A stretch of 64,000 nt of DNA from a virus. Numbering within the stretch: position 1 is the stretch's first letter; each line of letters starts with the position of its first letter. Of this stretch, positions 1 to 7,076 are shown one piece after another. The notes below the pieces were generated by a model. That model ran no database searches, was not told the DNA's origin, and saw only the letters and a program-made list of their open reading frames with translations. The DNA is taken from the IMG/VR virus record IMGVR_UViG_3300025889_000083, positions 1-64,000 of that record; one strand, given 5' to 3'. Made by a program: the position numbers and the translations under genes.

Positions 1-1
1 A

Positions 2-100
2 ATGGAATTAGTAATATCAGACACAGTTTATACTTCGCTAGTGGTGGTAACACTCGGTGCATTTGGTATAAGCGAGGCAGGAAAAGCATTTGGAAAATAG
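2..100 (+). CDS. Small hydrophobic protein, possibly C-terminal end of a gene cut by the window edge
   Basis: An ATG at the very edge opens a 32-codon frame ending in TAG at 98-100. The peptide has a hydrophobic middle (SLVVVTLGAFGI) and a basic end, as in a single membrane-spanning segment. Only one base lies upstream, so I cannot tell whether this is a complete mini-protein or the tail of a longer gene. The stop codon is part of the conserved AAATAG element of the promoter that follows. Function unknown. Confidence 0.4.
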   Translation: MELVISDTVYTSLVVVTLGAFGISEAGKAFGK

Positions 101-132
101 TTCTTGACAACAAGTAATAAATTTAGTATAAT
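95..132 (+). promoter_or_regulatory. Sigma70-type promoter P1 (conserved phage promoter module)
   Basis: The -35 box TTGACA is at 104-109 and the -10 box TATAAT at 127-132, with a 17 bp spacer. The conserved upstream element AAATAGTTC directly precedes the -35 and contains the stop codon of the preceding frame. The next gene starts 9 bp after the -10, so its mRNA would be leaderless or carry about 2 nt of leader. The same module recurs six more times in the window. Confidence 0.9.
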
Positions 133-140
133 ATACTTCT

Positions 141-734
141 ATGAATCTGTTTTATCTCGATAATAATTTAGACAAGTGTGCCGAGGCACATGTAGACCGC
201 CATGTAGTAAAAATGATACTCGAGGCGGGGCAGATACTCTGCACTAATATCTGGATAGATCAAGTACTTGGCTTTGTGCCTCGTATGTTGGAAAAGGAAG
301 AACGAAAACTTCTATTAGAAGCAAAAGCAAAAGTAAAGGACTTACCGATTGAGGAAAGACCGATACCTTACTTACCTACTATGGAAAATCATCCGAGTAC
401 GATCTGGGCTCGTTCTTCCTTAGACAACTTCGAGTGGACTCACTGCTACGCTAATGCACTTAATGATGAGTATTATTATCGTTATGGTAAGCAACACAAG
501 TCATGTGTGGAAGTAATTAATAAATTACCAGACCCACAAAACATGCCCAGACTGGGCTTTACCGAGTTTGCACTGGCTATGCCAGATGAACTCAAAGATC
601 CTGCAGACCCCATCGGGTCATACAGGAGATACTACCATGCCGACAAAGCAACCTTTGCTAGTTGGAAAAACAGAGAGAAACCCGAGTGGTGGAATGAAGA
701 TGAAGCGTGGTATGATCGTAGGATTACAAGATGA
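141..734 (+). CDS. Conserved phage protein of unknown function
   Basis: 197 aa, first gene behind promoter P1. The N-terminus (FYLDNNLDKCAEAHVDRHVV, with KM following) resembles a family of marine phage hypothetical proteins that begin with a FYLD...DKHVVKM-type motif. The C-terminus is rich in Trp, Tyr and charged residues (SYRRYYHADKATFASWKNR). There is no transmembrane segment or recognisable catalytic motif. It overlaps the next gene by 4 bp (ATGA), implying translational coupling. The first position behind a strong promoter suggests early, high expression. Function not assigned. Confidence 0.8.
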   Translation: MNLFYLDNNLDKCAEAHVDRHVVKMILEAGQILCTNIWIDQVLGFVPRMLEKEERKLLLEAKAKVKDLPIEERPIPYLPTMENHPSTIWARSSLDNFEWTHCYANALNDEYYYRYGKQHKSCVEVINKLPDPQNMPRLGFTEFALAMPDELKDPADPIGSYRRYYHADKATFASWKNREKPEWWNEDEAWYDRRITR

Positions 735-916
735 AAACATACGAAATAAATGGTAAAAGAGTTACCTTTCCAGAAAGTTGGACAGAAGAACAATGCCAAG
801 CATGGATTAAAAAGGCAACTGGAGATCTAGTGCTTCGCAGAAATTTAAGAATGATTAAAAAGGATGGGAGTACACAGTTATTAAACGCCCATAGAATGCA
901 TGGAAAACGGCACTAA
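731..916 (+). CDS. Small hypothetical protein
   Basis: 61 aa, starting in an ATGA overlap with the preceding gene and read in the same transcript. It is basic, with a central segment SWTEEQCQAWIKKATGDLVL that looks helical. I recognise no domain. The tight coupling to the upstream gene is the main support for it being real. Confidence 0.6.
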   Translation: MKTYEINGKRVTFPESWTEEQCQAWIKKATGDLVLRRNLRMIKKDGSTQLLNAHRMHGKRH

Positions 917-938
917 GATAGGAATATTAGGAGAAAGT

Positions 939-1106
939 ATGAAAACTTTAACACACAGTCAGATGCTAAGAAATAATTTAGAAAAACAAGAGAAGCAAGT
1001 TAAAGACTTAATTGTAAATCTTGAGTCTCAATTATCTGAAGCATACGAATTACTACATAAAGTAGAAGGTGGTATTGAAGTTATTGATGAGCTAAACAAG
1101 AAGTGA
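939..1106 (+). CDS. Small coiled-coil protein
   Basis: 55 aa from the ATG at 939, which is preceded by a good AGGAG at 929-933 (5 bp spacing). A longer reading from ATG 900 lacks a ribosome binding site and overlaps the previous gene. The sequence NNLEKQEKQVKDLIVNLESQ continues as a heptad-like helix with Leu/Ile/Val at regular spacing, so a short coiled coil is likely. It overlaps the next gene by 4 bp (GTGA). No function can be assigned. Confidence 0.65.
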   Translation: MKTLTHSQMLRNNLEKQEKQVKDLIVNLESQLSEAYELLHKVEGGIEVIDELNKK

Positions 1107-1702
1107 TTCATATAGTCGATGACTTCTATCCAAATCCAGACGAAGTAAGAGCAAAAGCTCTTGCTTTGCCACGTTTATCAGGAACAGGAAAGAAAGAAGT
1201 CAGACACCCAGGCTCACGAACTGATGGTACTTTTAGTGATGAGAATAGAATCTATTTAAGAAATAGATTTAGTAAAATACTAAATAAAAATGTAGTAGCT
1301 TTTATTAAAGGCAACAGGGGAACAAATTTTAACTACTCAGAAAATACAGATGAATTTAACTGGGTACATTTCGACTGGACAGTCGATAGATATGGAACAG
1401 AGTACAATGTATGGGCTTCAGTTTTATATCTAACTCCTGATGCACCACTAAACGCAGGAACTGCTCTTTTTAGACATATTGAATCAAAAGATCTTAGAAT
1501 AAAAGGAGTATGGGACAAAGGAGATCCATGGAAAGGTGATTGGTTTGGTACAACAGGACAAAAGTATGAGCCTCATACACTAATAGGAAATATATACAAT
1601 CGTTGTATATTATATAGAGGTGATTACTACCATACAGCAATTAATGCAGGTTTTCCAAAAGGAAGGCTTACACAAGTAACATTTTTTCAGGCAGAAAAAT
1701 AA
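1103..1702 (+). CDS. DUF6445-like protein, putative Fe(II)/2-oxoglutarate-type oxygenase fold
   Basis: 199 aa with a GTG start in a GTGA overlap with the preceding stop. The opening IVDDFYPNPDEVRAKAL and the later pattern match what I recall of the DUF6445 family. A double-stranded beta-helix metal triad can be placed at His89 and Asp91 (the HFD motif) and His177, with Arg188 (KGRLTQVTFF) as candidate 2-oxoglutarate contact. The substrate is unknown. It is one of three HxD...H...R proteins in the window (see 7022-7603 and 20750-21259). Enzyme activity is inferred from residue spacing only. Confidence 0.65.
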   Translation: MIHIVDDFYPNPDEVRAKALALPRLSGTGKKEVRHPGSRTDGTFSDENRIYLRNRFSKILNKNVVAFIKGNRGTNFNYSENTDEFNWVHFDWTVDRYGTEYNVWASVLYLTPDAPLNAGTALFRHIESKDLRIKGVWDKGDPWKGDWFGTTGQKYEPHTLIGNIYNRCILYRGDYYHTAINAGFPKGRLTQVTFFQAEK

Positions 1703-1965
1703 TGTATAAGTTTAACGAAGACAAAGTTTTAGAAGAACTCACAAAGTACATTGATGGAACATACGATCAACACTATAGTATGAATAAAATCCAGTCTACT
1801 GAGTTCATATTTGATGCGAATCATGGCGATGGATTCTGCATTGGAAATATAATTAAGTATGCACAGCGATATGGCAAAAAGAATGGCTATAATCGAGCAG
1901 ACTTACTTAAAATCGCACACTATACGATAATATTATTAGGGGCAAAAATTGAGAATAAAGAGTAA
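1702..1965 (+). CDS. DUF3310 family protein
   Basis: 87 aa. The pattern HY...IQSTEFIFDAN...FCIGNIIKYAQRYGKKNGYNRADLLKIAHY fits the DUF3310 (SaV-like) family widespread in phages: a GN-x-IKY-x-x-R core followed by a DLxKAxxY helix. The family is sometimes described as nucleotide-kinase linked, but its role is not established. The start ATG overlaps the previous TAA by one base. The 3' end overlaps the next gene by 17 bp. Confidence 0.75.
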   Translation: MYKFNEDKVLEELTKYIDGTYDQHYSMNKIQSTEFIFDANHGDGFCIGNIIKYAQRYGKKNGYNRADLLKIAHYTIILLGAKIENKE

Positions 1966-2593
1966 AAAGACAGAAAAACTGACAAAAGCAAACATAGCAA
2001 AAGTCATTGGGTTTTTAGAAGGCGAAAATCCAATAACAAAAAAAGAAGCATGTGGTATATTAAATATAGCATATAATACCACAAGATTAGACAAAATTAT
2101 ACTTGACTACAAAGAAGATGAAGCCCACAGAGCTATGATGAGGTCAAGAAATAGAGGCAAAGGTGCAACAGAGTGGGAAATACAGCAAGCCGTCTCAAAA
2201 TACATGCAAGGATTTAGTATCCAACAAATTGCAAACAGTTTATACAGAAGTAACGCTTTCATCAAGTCATTGATCGAAAGAGTTGGAGTTCCTCAAAAAC
2301 AGTCAGATGGAACTTACTATCTGCCAGATGAATGTATGGCAGAAGAATTTAATGCGGGAGAGAAAGTCTGGAGTGCAAAGTATAACGCTCCAGCAATAGT
2401 AGAAAAAGAAATCACCAATATGGATTATGTGGAAAAATATGGTAGCAAGTGTTATCATATCTATGTGCTAGAAAAAGGTGATATGGAAAAAACATTCTTT
2501 CCAACAGCAACTGACATTGGATTTCATGCAGCACAGCTCGCATATGATCTAGGCAGTTTAAGGCATTTAGAAAAATATGGAGTTAACATATAG
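1949..2593 (+). CDS. Helix-turn-helix DNA-binding protein
   Basis: 214 aa. It begins at a TTG (1949), with TTAGGGG a few bases upstream. A first helical region (residues about 8-45, ITKKEACGILNIAYNTTR) and a second (about 70-105, FSIQQIANSLYRSNAFIKSL) both look like winged or simple HTH units, the second close to IS/resolvase-type 'xQIAxxLxxSxxxIKxxIxR'. The C-terminal half (KCYHIYVLEKGDMEKTFFPT) could be a beta-rich effector or dimer domain. Likely a phage transcription regulator. Its targets cannot be read from the sequence. Confidence 0.65.
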   Translation: MRIKSKKTEKLTKANIAKVIGFLEGENPITKKEACGILNIAYNTTRLDKIILDYKEDEAHRAMMRSRNRGKGATEWEIQQAVSKYMQGFSIQQIANSLYRSNAFIKSLIERVGVPQKQSDGTYYLPDECMAEEFNAGEKVWSAKYNAPAIVEKEITNMDYVEKYGSKCYHIYVLEKGDMEKTFFPTATDIGFHAAQLAYDLGSLRHLEKYGVNI

Positions 2594-2864
2594 TATACTA
2601 GCATTTTATCTTGCTAGTTGGATTATGTTATTTGCAAGAACATGGATTCCTGCTATGAAAATTATTGGTATATTTGATCCAAAGAATCCTGTGTATTATC
2701 ACAGGCTTTCTGCGTGGTTAGTATATGCAAGTTTAATATTTTTAGCAGTTCCATTTCTCATGCAAGTAATTTTTAGTGATAGACAACAAAATAAATTTGT
2801 CTGGAATTTTATAGGAGGAGTAAGCCCATGTACGCTGGAACACTTTGGTACCAAGCCCAAGTAA
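2577..2864 (+). CDS. Small membrane protein with two predicted transmembrane helices
   Basis: 95 aa. Hydrophobic segments at about residues 5-22 (YSILAFYLASWIMLFA) and 45-67 (AWLVYASLIFLAVPFLMQVI) are separated by a short polar loop, so an inner-membrane hairpin is likely. It could be holin-like by topology, but it sits among early-type genes with no endolysin nearby, so I do not call it a holin. It overlaps both neighbours. Confidence 0.6.
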   Translation: MELTYSILAFYLASWIMLFARTWIPAMKIIGIFDPKNPVYYHRLSAWLVYASLIFLAVPFLMQVIFSDRQQNKFVWNFIGGVSPCTLEHFGTKPK

Positions 2865-3034
2865 AACATTGGGAAAGCAAAATAGCAGAAGCGAAAGCAG
2901 TGCTCAAAACTTACTATGAAAATAGCGTAGGTATTGGTGAGCATAGCAAATTATTAGAAGAATTTGTAGTATGGCAACAGCAGTTGACTGAAGCCGAGGA
3001 TAATCTTAAATCTTTACAGGAGAATTGGGGATGA
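2828..3034 (+). CDS. Small coiled-coil protein
   Basis: 68 aa with a strong GGAGG ribosome binding site at about 2815-2820, inside the end of the upstream membrane-protein gene. The sequence is almost wholly helical and charged (QVKHWESKIAEAKAVLKTYY and EEFVVWQQQLTEAEDNLKSL), fitting two amphipathic helices. It overlaps the next gene by 4 bp (ATGA). Function unknown. Confidence 0.65.
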   Translation: MYAGTLWYQAQVKHWESKIAEAKAVLKTYYENSVGIGEHSKLLEEFVVWQQQLTEAEDNLKSLQENWG

Positions 3035-3192
3035 CACACAGTGCATTACAGTGCGCAATGAAGTTAAAAGTTTTATTAGATAAACTAGAAAAAATAGAAA
3101 GTGAAGCACCACAAAAACACGAAATTGATGACGCTAAACAATTAGCAAGAGAGATAGCAAATGAATCCGAGTTTATTTCTTCACTCAAATAA
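3031..3192 (+). CDS. Very small helical protein
   Basis: A 53-codon frame from ATG 3031 to TAA 3190-3192, coupled to the previous gene by an ATGA overlap and with an AGGAG 15 bp upstream. It has charged helix content (LKVLLDKLEKIESEAPQKHE). Its 3' end overlaps the following sulfotransferase-like gene by 32 bp. It fills what would otherwise be the only hole in this gene chain, which supports it being translated. Function unknown. Confidence 0.6.
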   Translation: MTHSALQCAMKLKVLLDKLEKIESEAPQKHEIDDAKQLAREIANESEFISSLK

Positions 3193-3517
3193 TAAGTTTA
3201 TCGGAGTCGTAAGAAATCCTTACGAAAGAATTATTGCAGCTTATGTAGATGGTTTGTATTGGATCGGACTTAGTGCTTGGATTGATGAAATTAAGCCACT
3301 TAGTCAAGTAGAAACCTACAAAGGTGCAGATTATATTATTACGCTTGAAAATTGGGAACAGGATTTGCACCATCAAAAAATAGTGGTAAACGACCCAAGT
3401 CCTTTACCAACAACACGCAGAGTAAGTAACTATCAAAGATGGTACAGTAAAGAATTATTAAAGCAAGTAAACCCGATAGTCCAGCCTGACTTAGACAGAT
3501 GGGGCTATAGCTTTTAA
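3161..3517 (+). CDS. Truncated sulfotransferase-like protein
   Basis: 118 aa. The segment FIGVVRNPYERIIAAYVDGL (residues about 13-32) is the 3'-phosphate-binding strand-helix of sulfotransferase family 2 proteins (consensus RxPxxRxxSxY), and the end resembles their C-terminal helix (WYSKELLKQVNPIVQPDLDR). The N-terminal PAPS-binding loop (PKxxGT) present in the three longer homologues in this window is missing. This copy is therefore probably a remnant or a non-catalytic domain. Promoter P2 follows it immediately. Confidence 0.55.
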   Translation: MNPSLFLHSNNKFIGVVRNPYERIIAAYVDGLYWIGLSAWIDEIKPLSQVETYKGADYIITLENWEQDLHHQKIVVNDPSPLPTTRRVSNYQRWYSKELLKQVNPIVQPDLDRWGYSF

Positions 3518-3518
3518 A

Positions 3519-3556
3519 AAATAGTTCTTGACAAAATGCTTATGGCGTATTATAAT
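3519..3556 (+). promoter_or_regulatory. Sigma70-type promoter P2
   Basis: AAATAGTTC element, TTGACA at 3528-3533, 17 bp spacer, TATAAT at 3551-3556. The start codon of the next gene (3567) lies 11 bp downstream of the -10 box, so the predicted leader is only about 4 nt, with no room for a ribosome binding site. Confidence 0.9.
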
Positions 3557-3566
3557 ATATTTATAA

Positions 3567-4034
3567 ATGAGTGATAGATTTTACAGCCAGATGATTGACG
3601 CAACAGGTTGGGCACCTGGCTTCCGTAATCAGTTCACAAAACCAACACATATTACTAGGAGAAGAAGAGTGGCTTGGACAGAAGAAAGTAAAGCACAGGC
3701 GATTGAGATGTATTCCAGTGAGGAACCAACTCCTGAAAATTCTATGGAAATAGTTAAGTATATTGCAGAAGAGTTAGGCGAGAGCCCAAACGGCGTTCGC
3801 ATGATCTTAACTAAAGCTGGTGTCTATGTAAAGAAAACACCTGCTGCTAGAAGTTCATCAGGCAGTAGCGCTGGTTCAACTGGCGGTGGTAGAGTTAATG
3901 TTGCGGCAGCACAGGAAGAATTGACAAGTGCAATTAAAGATGCAGGTCAAGAACCCGATGACGCAATTATCTCAAAACTAACAGGTAAGGCAGCTCAATA
4001 TTTTGCTTCGTTGATTAACGCAATCAACGAGTAG
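3567..4034 (+). CDS. Phage DNA-binding protein with HTH/SANT-like domain
   Basis: 155 aa, expressed from P2 with an almost leaderless message. The central part (residues about 35-90: RVAWTEESKAQAIEMYSSEE, then IAEELGESPNGVRMILTKAG) has the form of a HTH/Myb-like unit: a WTxE turn, an IAEELG helix and an NGVRMIL recognition helix. A Ser/Gly linker (ARSSSGSSAGSTGGG) separates this from a C-terminal helical domain. It resembles the larger protein at 10815-11528. An intrinsic terminator follows, so this is a single-gene transcription unit, typical of an abundant nucleoid-type or regulatory protein. Confidence 0.65.
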   Translation: MSDRFYSQMIDATGWAPGFRNQFTKPTHITRRRRVAWTEESKAQAIEMYSSEEPTPENSMEIVKYIAEELGESPNGVRMILTKAGVYVKKTPAARSSSGSSAGSTGGGRVNVAAAQEELTSAIKDAGQEPDDAIISKLTGKAAQYFASLINAINE

Positions 4035-4047
4035 GTTAACCCCCTGA

Positions 4048-4084
4048 CCACGGCACGGAGCAATCTGTGTCGTGGATTTTTATT
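4048..4084 (+). terminator. Intrinsic transcription terminator
   Basis: CCACGGCAC at 4048-4056 pairs with GTGTCGTGG at 4067-4075 (9 bp with one G-U), with a 10 nt loop, followed by ATTTTTATT. It lies 13 bp after the stop of the HTH protein gene and ends the P2 transcript. Confidence 0.85.
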
Positions 4085-4159
4085 GACTAGAATTTTAACC
4101 ATGTAATGCGGTACCATAGATGGGAAGGTAAAAGAGTTTAACAACCCACAAGGAAACGC

Positions 4160-4432
4160 ATGAAAAAAGAAGAATTTGTTAAAAATTTAGAAAAAGCTGG
4201 GGATGCTGTTGTAACTTACCGAAGTCAAAATAGTCGCAGACTAAAATACAATGTCTGCACAATGGACTTTGATAATAAATACATACAGTCAAAAAGAAAC
4301 CGAGCAAAACCAAATCAACATCAGGTACTGTTGTTTTGTTGGGATACTGACAGTTATAGACTGTTAGCACCAGAAAATGTAACATCCATCGTACCTCTTG
4401 GAGCAATTCTAAAAAATGATAGACCTAGATAA
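4160..4432 (+). CDS. Small basic protein, possible SH3-like beta barrel
   Basis: 90 aa with an AAGGAAA ribosome binding site upstream. It is predicted beta-rich and basic: VVTYRSQNSRRLKYNVCTMD, then a turn and HQVLLFCWDTDSYRLLAPEN. This layout (short strands, one Trp-containing strand, a closing VTSIVPLG strand) is like small phage SH3-barrel proteins such as that at 6289-6534, but the match is weak. No promoter of the conserved type is present between the terminator at 4048-4084 and this gene. It overlaps the next gene by 17 bp. Confidence 0.6.
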   Translation: MKKEEFVKNLEKAGDAVVTYRSQNSRRLKYNVCTMDFDNKYIQSKRNRAKPNQHQVLLFCWDTDSYRLLAPENVTSIVPLGAILKNDRPR

Positions 4433-4721
4433 TGCTCCACAAGTATACGAGAAGATAATACATTACAACGAAGAAAAACATGAACAGATTCGCTTAACTG
4501 TGAATGAGTTTTATGGTACAGAGTATCTGCATATCAGAAAATACTACCAAGACTTTGACGAAGAATGGAAGCCATCTAAGGATGGTATTGCTATGCAATT
4601 AGACATGGATAATACTAGAAATCTATTTGATGCACTTGTAGAAATACTTTCCATATCTGAAGTGAAAGATGTCTTGGAAACACACTTCAAGGATAAACTT
4701 GATAGTATCTATCTCCCATAA
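4416..4721 (+). CDS. PC4-like single-stranded DNA-binding / transcription coactivator protein
   Basis: 101 aa. Residues about 22-70 follow the PC4 (PF02229) pattern closely: an EQIRLTVNEFYG strand, a YLHIRKYY strand, then EEWKPSKDGIAMQLD. The core 'hhxIRxYY...W.P.KxGIxhxh' is the ssDNA-binding beta-ribbon of PC4. PC4-fold proteins bind single-stranded or melted DNA as dimers; a role in replication, repair or transcription is plausible. The C-terminal helix (LFDALVEILSISEVKDVLE) would be the dimer helix. Confidence 0.75.
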   Translation: MIDLDNAPQVYEKIIHYNEEKHEQIRLTVNEFYGTEYLHIRKYYQDFDEEWKPSKDGIAMQLDMDNTRNLFDALVEILSISEVKDVLETHFKDKLDSIYLP

Positions 4722-5316
4722 GTTTAAGTTCTTTCATGTGCCAAAGTGCGCAGGAACTGCTATGCGTCAAATATTATTCCCCATTTCTACAACTGAAAAA
4801 TATTGGATCAAGTCTAAGTCCTACGCAGGAAAAAGACAAGGCATAGCAGAAGGTAGAGGATATTGGAATAGCGATCACGCCCAGCACAGCGGCGCCGACA
4901 AAGCGGTACAGATATTTCCTGAGTTTTACTCGTGGGCATTTGTGCGGAATCCTTTTGATAGAGTAGTCTCCTCGTGGCTAAAGCGACAAAAAGACGGACA
5001 GGGCGATACAGATGGTAGCTTTGAAAATTGGGTTGATAGTGGATGCGCTGGACCTGCTACTTATAATCAAATGGTAGATATACTTTGTGATAGTAGTGGA
5101 AATATTCTTTGTGATTTTGTCGGCAGATATGAGAATCTAAATGAAGACTGGAAAAAAGTAGCAGATCATTTAGGCTTCGATGATGAACTCCCCCATTTAA
5201 ATCAATCTTACCCCCACCAGTACCAAGACTACTATAAATCTGACGAAACAAGAAGGAAAGTAGTGGATAAATTCTATGATGACTTTCAAGTTTTTCAGTA
5301 TGATACCCAAAAATAG
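4699..5316 (+). CDS. Sulfotransferase family protein
   Basis: About 205 aa from TTG 4699, which has AAGGA at 4689-4693. An ATG at 4669 would add ten residues but overlaps the upstream gene by 53 bp. The PAPS 5'-phosphosulfate loop HVPKCAGTAM is at residues 13-22, and the 3'-phosphate-binding motif FVRNPFDRVVSSW is near residue 85. The later VGRYENLNEDW element is typical of the sulfotransferase 2/carbohydrate sulfotransferase-like group. Predicted reaction: transfer of sulfate from PAPS to a hydroxyl or amine on an unknown acceptor. Its stop codon TAG lies within the upstream element of promoter P3. Confidence 0.75.
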   Translation: MIVSISHKFKFFHVPKCAGTAMRQILFPISTTEKYWIKSKSYAGKRQGIAEGRGYWNSDHAQHSGADKAVQIFPEFYSWAFVRNPFDRVVSSWLKRQKDGQGDTDGSFENWVDSGCAGPATYNQMVDILCDSSGNILCDFVGRYENLNEDWKKVADHLGFDDELPHLNQSYPHQYQDYYKSDETRRKVVDKFYDDFQVFQYDTQK

Positions 5317-5348
5317 TTCTTGACATCTCCCCCAAATTCGAGTATAAT
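5310..5348 (+). promoter_or_regulatory. Sigma70-type promoter P3
   Basis: AAATAGTTC element containing the TAG stop of the preceding gene, TTGACA at 5320-5325, 17 bp spacer, TATAAT at 5343-5348. The ATG of the ligase gene is at 5355, seven bases after the -10, exactly where transcription should begin, so the transcript is predicted to be leaderless. Confidence 0.92.
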
Positions 5349-5354
5349 ATACTC

Positions 5355-6299
5355 ATGTTAGAAAATTACCTACGCAGATGCCGAATTGCGTATTACAATG
5401 GCAAACCAATCATACCTGATGATGTCTATGACAGACTGACTGAAGGCACGATTTTTGACCAAGAAGTTGGTGATGGCACAAATGCTCGAATACAGCACGC
5501 CTATCCAATGTATTCGCTACAGAAGTGTTTCGTAGGTGAGCAACTTATATCGTATGATAGTGTAACAGTAAATACTCCCAAGCTAGATGGTGCGGCAGTA
5601 TCTATTCTCTATCTACGAGGTGAATTTCAACGAGCCTTAACTCGAGGTGATGGTAAGCGTGGTATCGACATATCGGACAAAATGCGTTTCCTTGTTCCAA
5701 CTTCGTTACCATATTTCATTGACGAAGACAGGCTAGTTCAAATCACAGGAGAAGTAGTTGCTCCTAAAGAAATTCCAAATGCAAGAAACTATGCGGCGGG
5801 TGCACTCAATCTAAAAGACTTAGATGAGTTTCAAAATCGTGACCTCACATTTATTGCATACGGAGTCCAACCATACTTTACGGAAAGTTGGACACATGAC
5901 TTAGAGATCCTCGATAAGTGTGGATTTCAGCATGTCATGTTGAGTGAATACAATATGTTTCCTCACGATGGCAGAGTTGTAAGAGTAGACGCCTATGATG
6001 AATTTGATAAACTTGGCTACACACAACACCATCCAAGAGGAGCATATGCGCTTAAAGATAGATCAGAAGGAACTATTACTAAACTACTAGATGTCGTATG
6101 GCAAGTCGGTAAGTCTGGTGTAGTTAGTCCTGTTGCTATCTTAGAGCCTTGTGTAATCGGTGGAGCGACAGTACAAAGAGCAACATTACATAACATGGGT
6201 TTCATTGACGAACTCGAACTTGAAATCGGGTGTGATGTTGAAGTTATAAGAAGTGGAGAAATTATCCCAAGAATAGTTAGGAGAGTAAATGGATCTTGA
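5355..6299 (+). CDS. ligA: NAD-dependent DNA ligase, adenylation and OB-fold half
   Basis: 314 aa. It carries a shortened N-terminal NMN-binding-like part (residues 1-35, PIIPDDVYDRL), a HAYPMYSLQK motif, the nucleotidyltransferase lysine in KLDG (Lys76), TRGDG at 96-100, GEVVAP, and an OB-fold that ends in DVEVIRSGEIIPRIVRRVNG. It stops exactly where intact LigA continues into its zinc finger. The missing zinc-finger, HhH and BRCT domains are encoded separately at 10052-10828. Together they should form a working two-subunit ligase sealing nicks with NAD+. T5-type phages are known to have two-subunit NAD ligases. Expressed from P3 on a leaderless message. Confidence 0.92.
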   Translation: MLENYLRRCRIAYYNGKPIIPDDVYDRLTEGTIFDQEVGDGTNARIQHAYPMYSLQKCFVGEQLISYDSVTVNTPKLDGAAVSILYLRGEFQRALTRGDGKRGIDISDKMRFLVPTSLPYFIDEDRLVQITGEVVAPKEIPNARNYAAGALNLKDLDEFQNRDLTFIAYGVQPYFTESWTHDLEILDKCGFQHVMLSEYNMFPHDGRVVRVDAYDEFDKLGYTQHHPRGAYALKDRSEGTITKLLDVVWQVGKSGVVSPVAILEPCVIGGATVQRATLHNMGFIDELELEIGCDVEVIRSGEIIPRIVRRVNGS

Positions 6300-6534
6300 C
6301 AAACTAAAAGAAAAATTAACACAAGGAATTTGCCTTATTCAATTTGAGAGTGCAAATTCTGGTACTATTTATAAAAGAGAGTATACACTCTGTGAAAGAC
6401 TAATGGATGTTCCAAATCATATTAAAAACTATCAAGGAGATAATATTCTGTGCTATGATCTAGAGTTTAGAAAGTGGGAAGACATTAAACCAAATTCTAT
6501 TCTAAACTGGAAGTTTTATGGAAAAGAAACTTAA
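6289..6534 (+). CDS. Small SH3-like beta-barrel phage protein
   Basis: 81 aa, overlapping the ligase end by 11 bp. The sequence LTQGICLIQFESANSGTIYK, a Cys-Glu-Arg-Leu helix and a final DLEFRKWEDIKPNSILNW strand resemble the small 'SH3 beta-barrel fold' (DUF2693-type) proteins common in T4-like and marine phages. Function unknown. Confidence 0.6.
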   Translation: MDLDKLKEKLTQGICLIQFESANSGTIYKREYTLCERLMDVPNHIKNYQGDNILCYDLEFRKWEDIKPNSILNWKFYGKET

Positions 6535-6727
6535 AGCAAAGATCGTAGACAGAATGGATATTCTTGAGCAGATGATGGCTAGGAATATGCACATATCAGA
6601 TCCAAATACAGTTGAAATGATGATTGACAGACTTAGCTATTGCTGGGCAATTCTCAGTGAAGAAGATAGAGATTACATTCAAGGATGTCGATACGCTTTG
6701 GAGGAAAAAATTGAGTGGAGTTTATAA
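6518..6727 (+). CDS. Small helical hypothetical protein
   Basis: 69 aa, mostly predicted helix (KIVDRMDILEQMMARNMHIS, then MIDRLSYCWAILSEEDRDYI). It is acidic toward the middle, with no motif recognised. It overlaps the upstream gene by 17 bp and the downstream nuclease gene by 17 bp. Confidence 0.6.
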   Translation: MEKKLKAKIVDRMDILEQMMARNMHISDPNTVEMMIDRLSYCWAILSEEDRDYIQGCRYALEEKIEWSL

Positions 6728-7076
6728 TCAAACCTACTTTGATAACCATCCCGAAGAAAAAATTCGGGAAGGAGTACTCTATGGCGTTATCCTTGTCAAC
6801 CAAAAGACATGGGAACGTGAATGTATTAAAGTTGGCATCGCTTCAGGTAAAGATTGGAGACATGTCATCAAAAGAAGTCGTGGTTTCAAAGGCTACGACC
6901 TAAGAATACAGAGAACATGGTCTGGCACTATTTATGAGTGCTGGCAACATGAACAGGCACTACATGCAGAGTTTGCATGTGATAGATTTAAACCAACTCA
7001 CAAATTTGGAGGACATACAGAATGTTTCGAAATTACGAGCAGTATTTTAAACAAATTTCCAAAGAAAAACTCTTAG
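6711..7076 (+). CDS. GIY-YIG-type endonuclease
   Basis: 121 aa from TTG 6711, chosen because GGAGG at 6700-6704 lies 6 bp upstream; a longer ATG frame from 6624 has no such site. The domain runs from VLYGVILVNQ (GIY equivalent), through CIKVGIASGKDW (KxG, first catalytic region) and a conserved Arg, to ECWQHEQALHAEF (Glu on the helix) and HTECFEI (end Asn/Glu strand), which is the layout of T5orf172/Mug113-type GIY-YIG nucleases. It is free-standing and small, with no obvious DNA-binding domain. It lies in the island between the ligase halves, consistent with a mobile or formerly mobile nuclease gene. Confidence 0.65.
   Translation: MSGVYNQTYFDNHPEEKIREGVLYGVILVNQKTWERECIKVGIASGKDWRHVIKRSRGFKGYDLRIQRTWSGTIYECWQHEQALHAEFACDRFKPTHKFGGHTECFEITSSILNKFPKKNS

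Noticed and set aside
568-756. 62-codon frame inside the gene at 141-734
   Set aside because: It lies in another frame of a well-supported gene, with no ribosome binding site and an odd composition.
2577-2864. Holin gene
   Set aside because: Two membrane helices alone are not enough; there is no adjacent endolysin or dual-start motif.
4083-4117. A promoter for the gene at 4160 (TTGACT at 4083-4088)
   Set aside because: No acceptable -10 box lies at 16-18 bp, and the -35-like sequence is part of the terminator tail.
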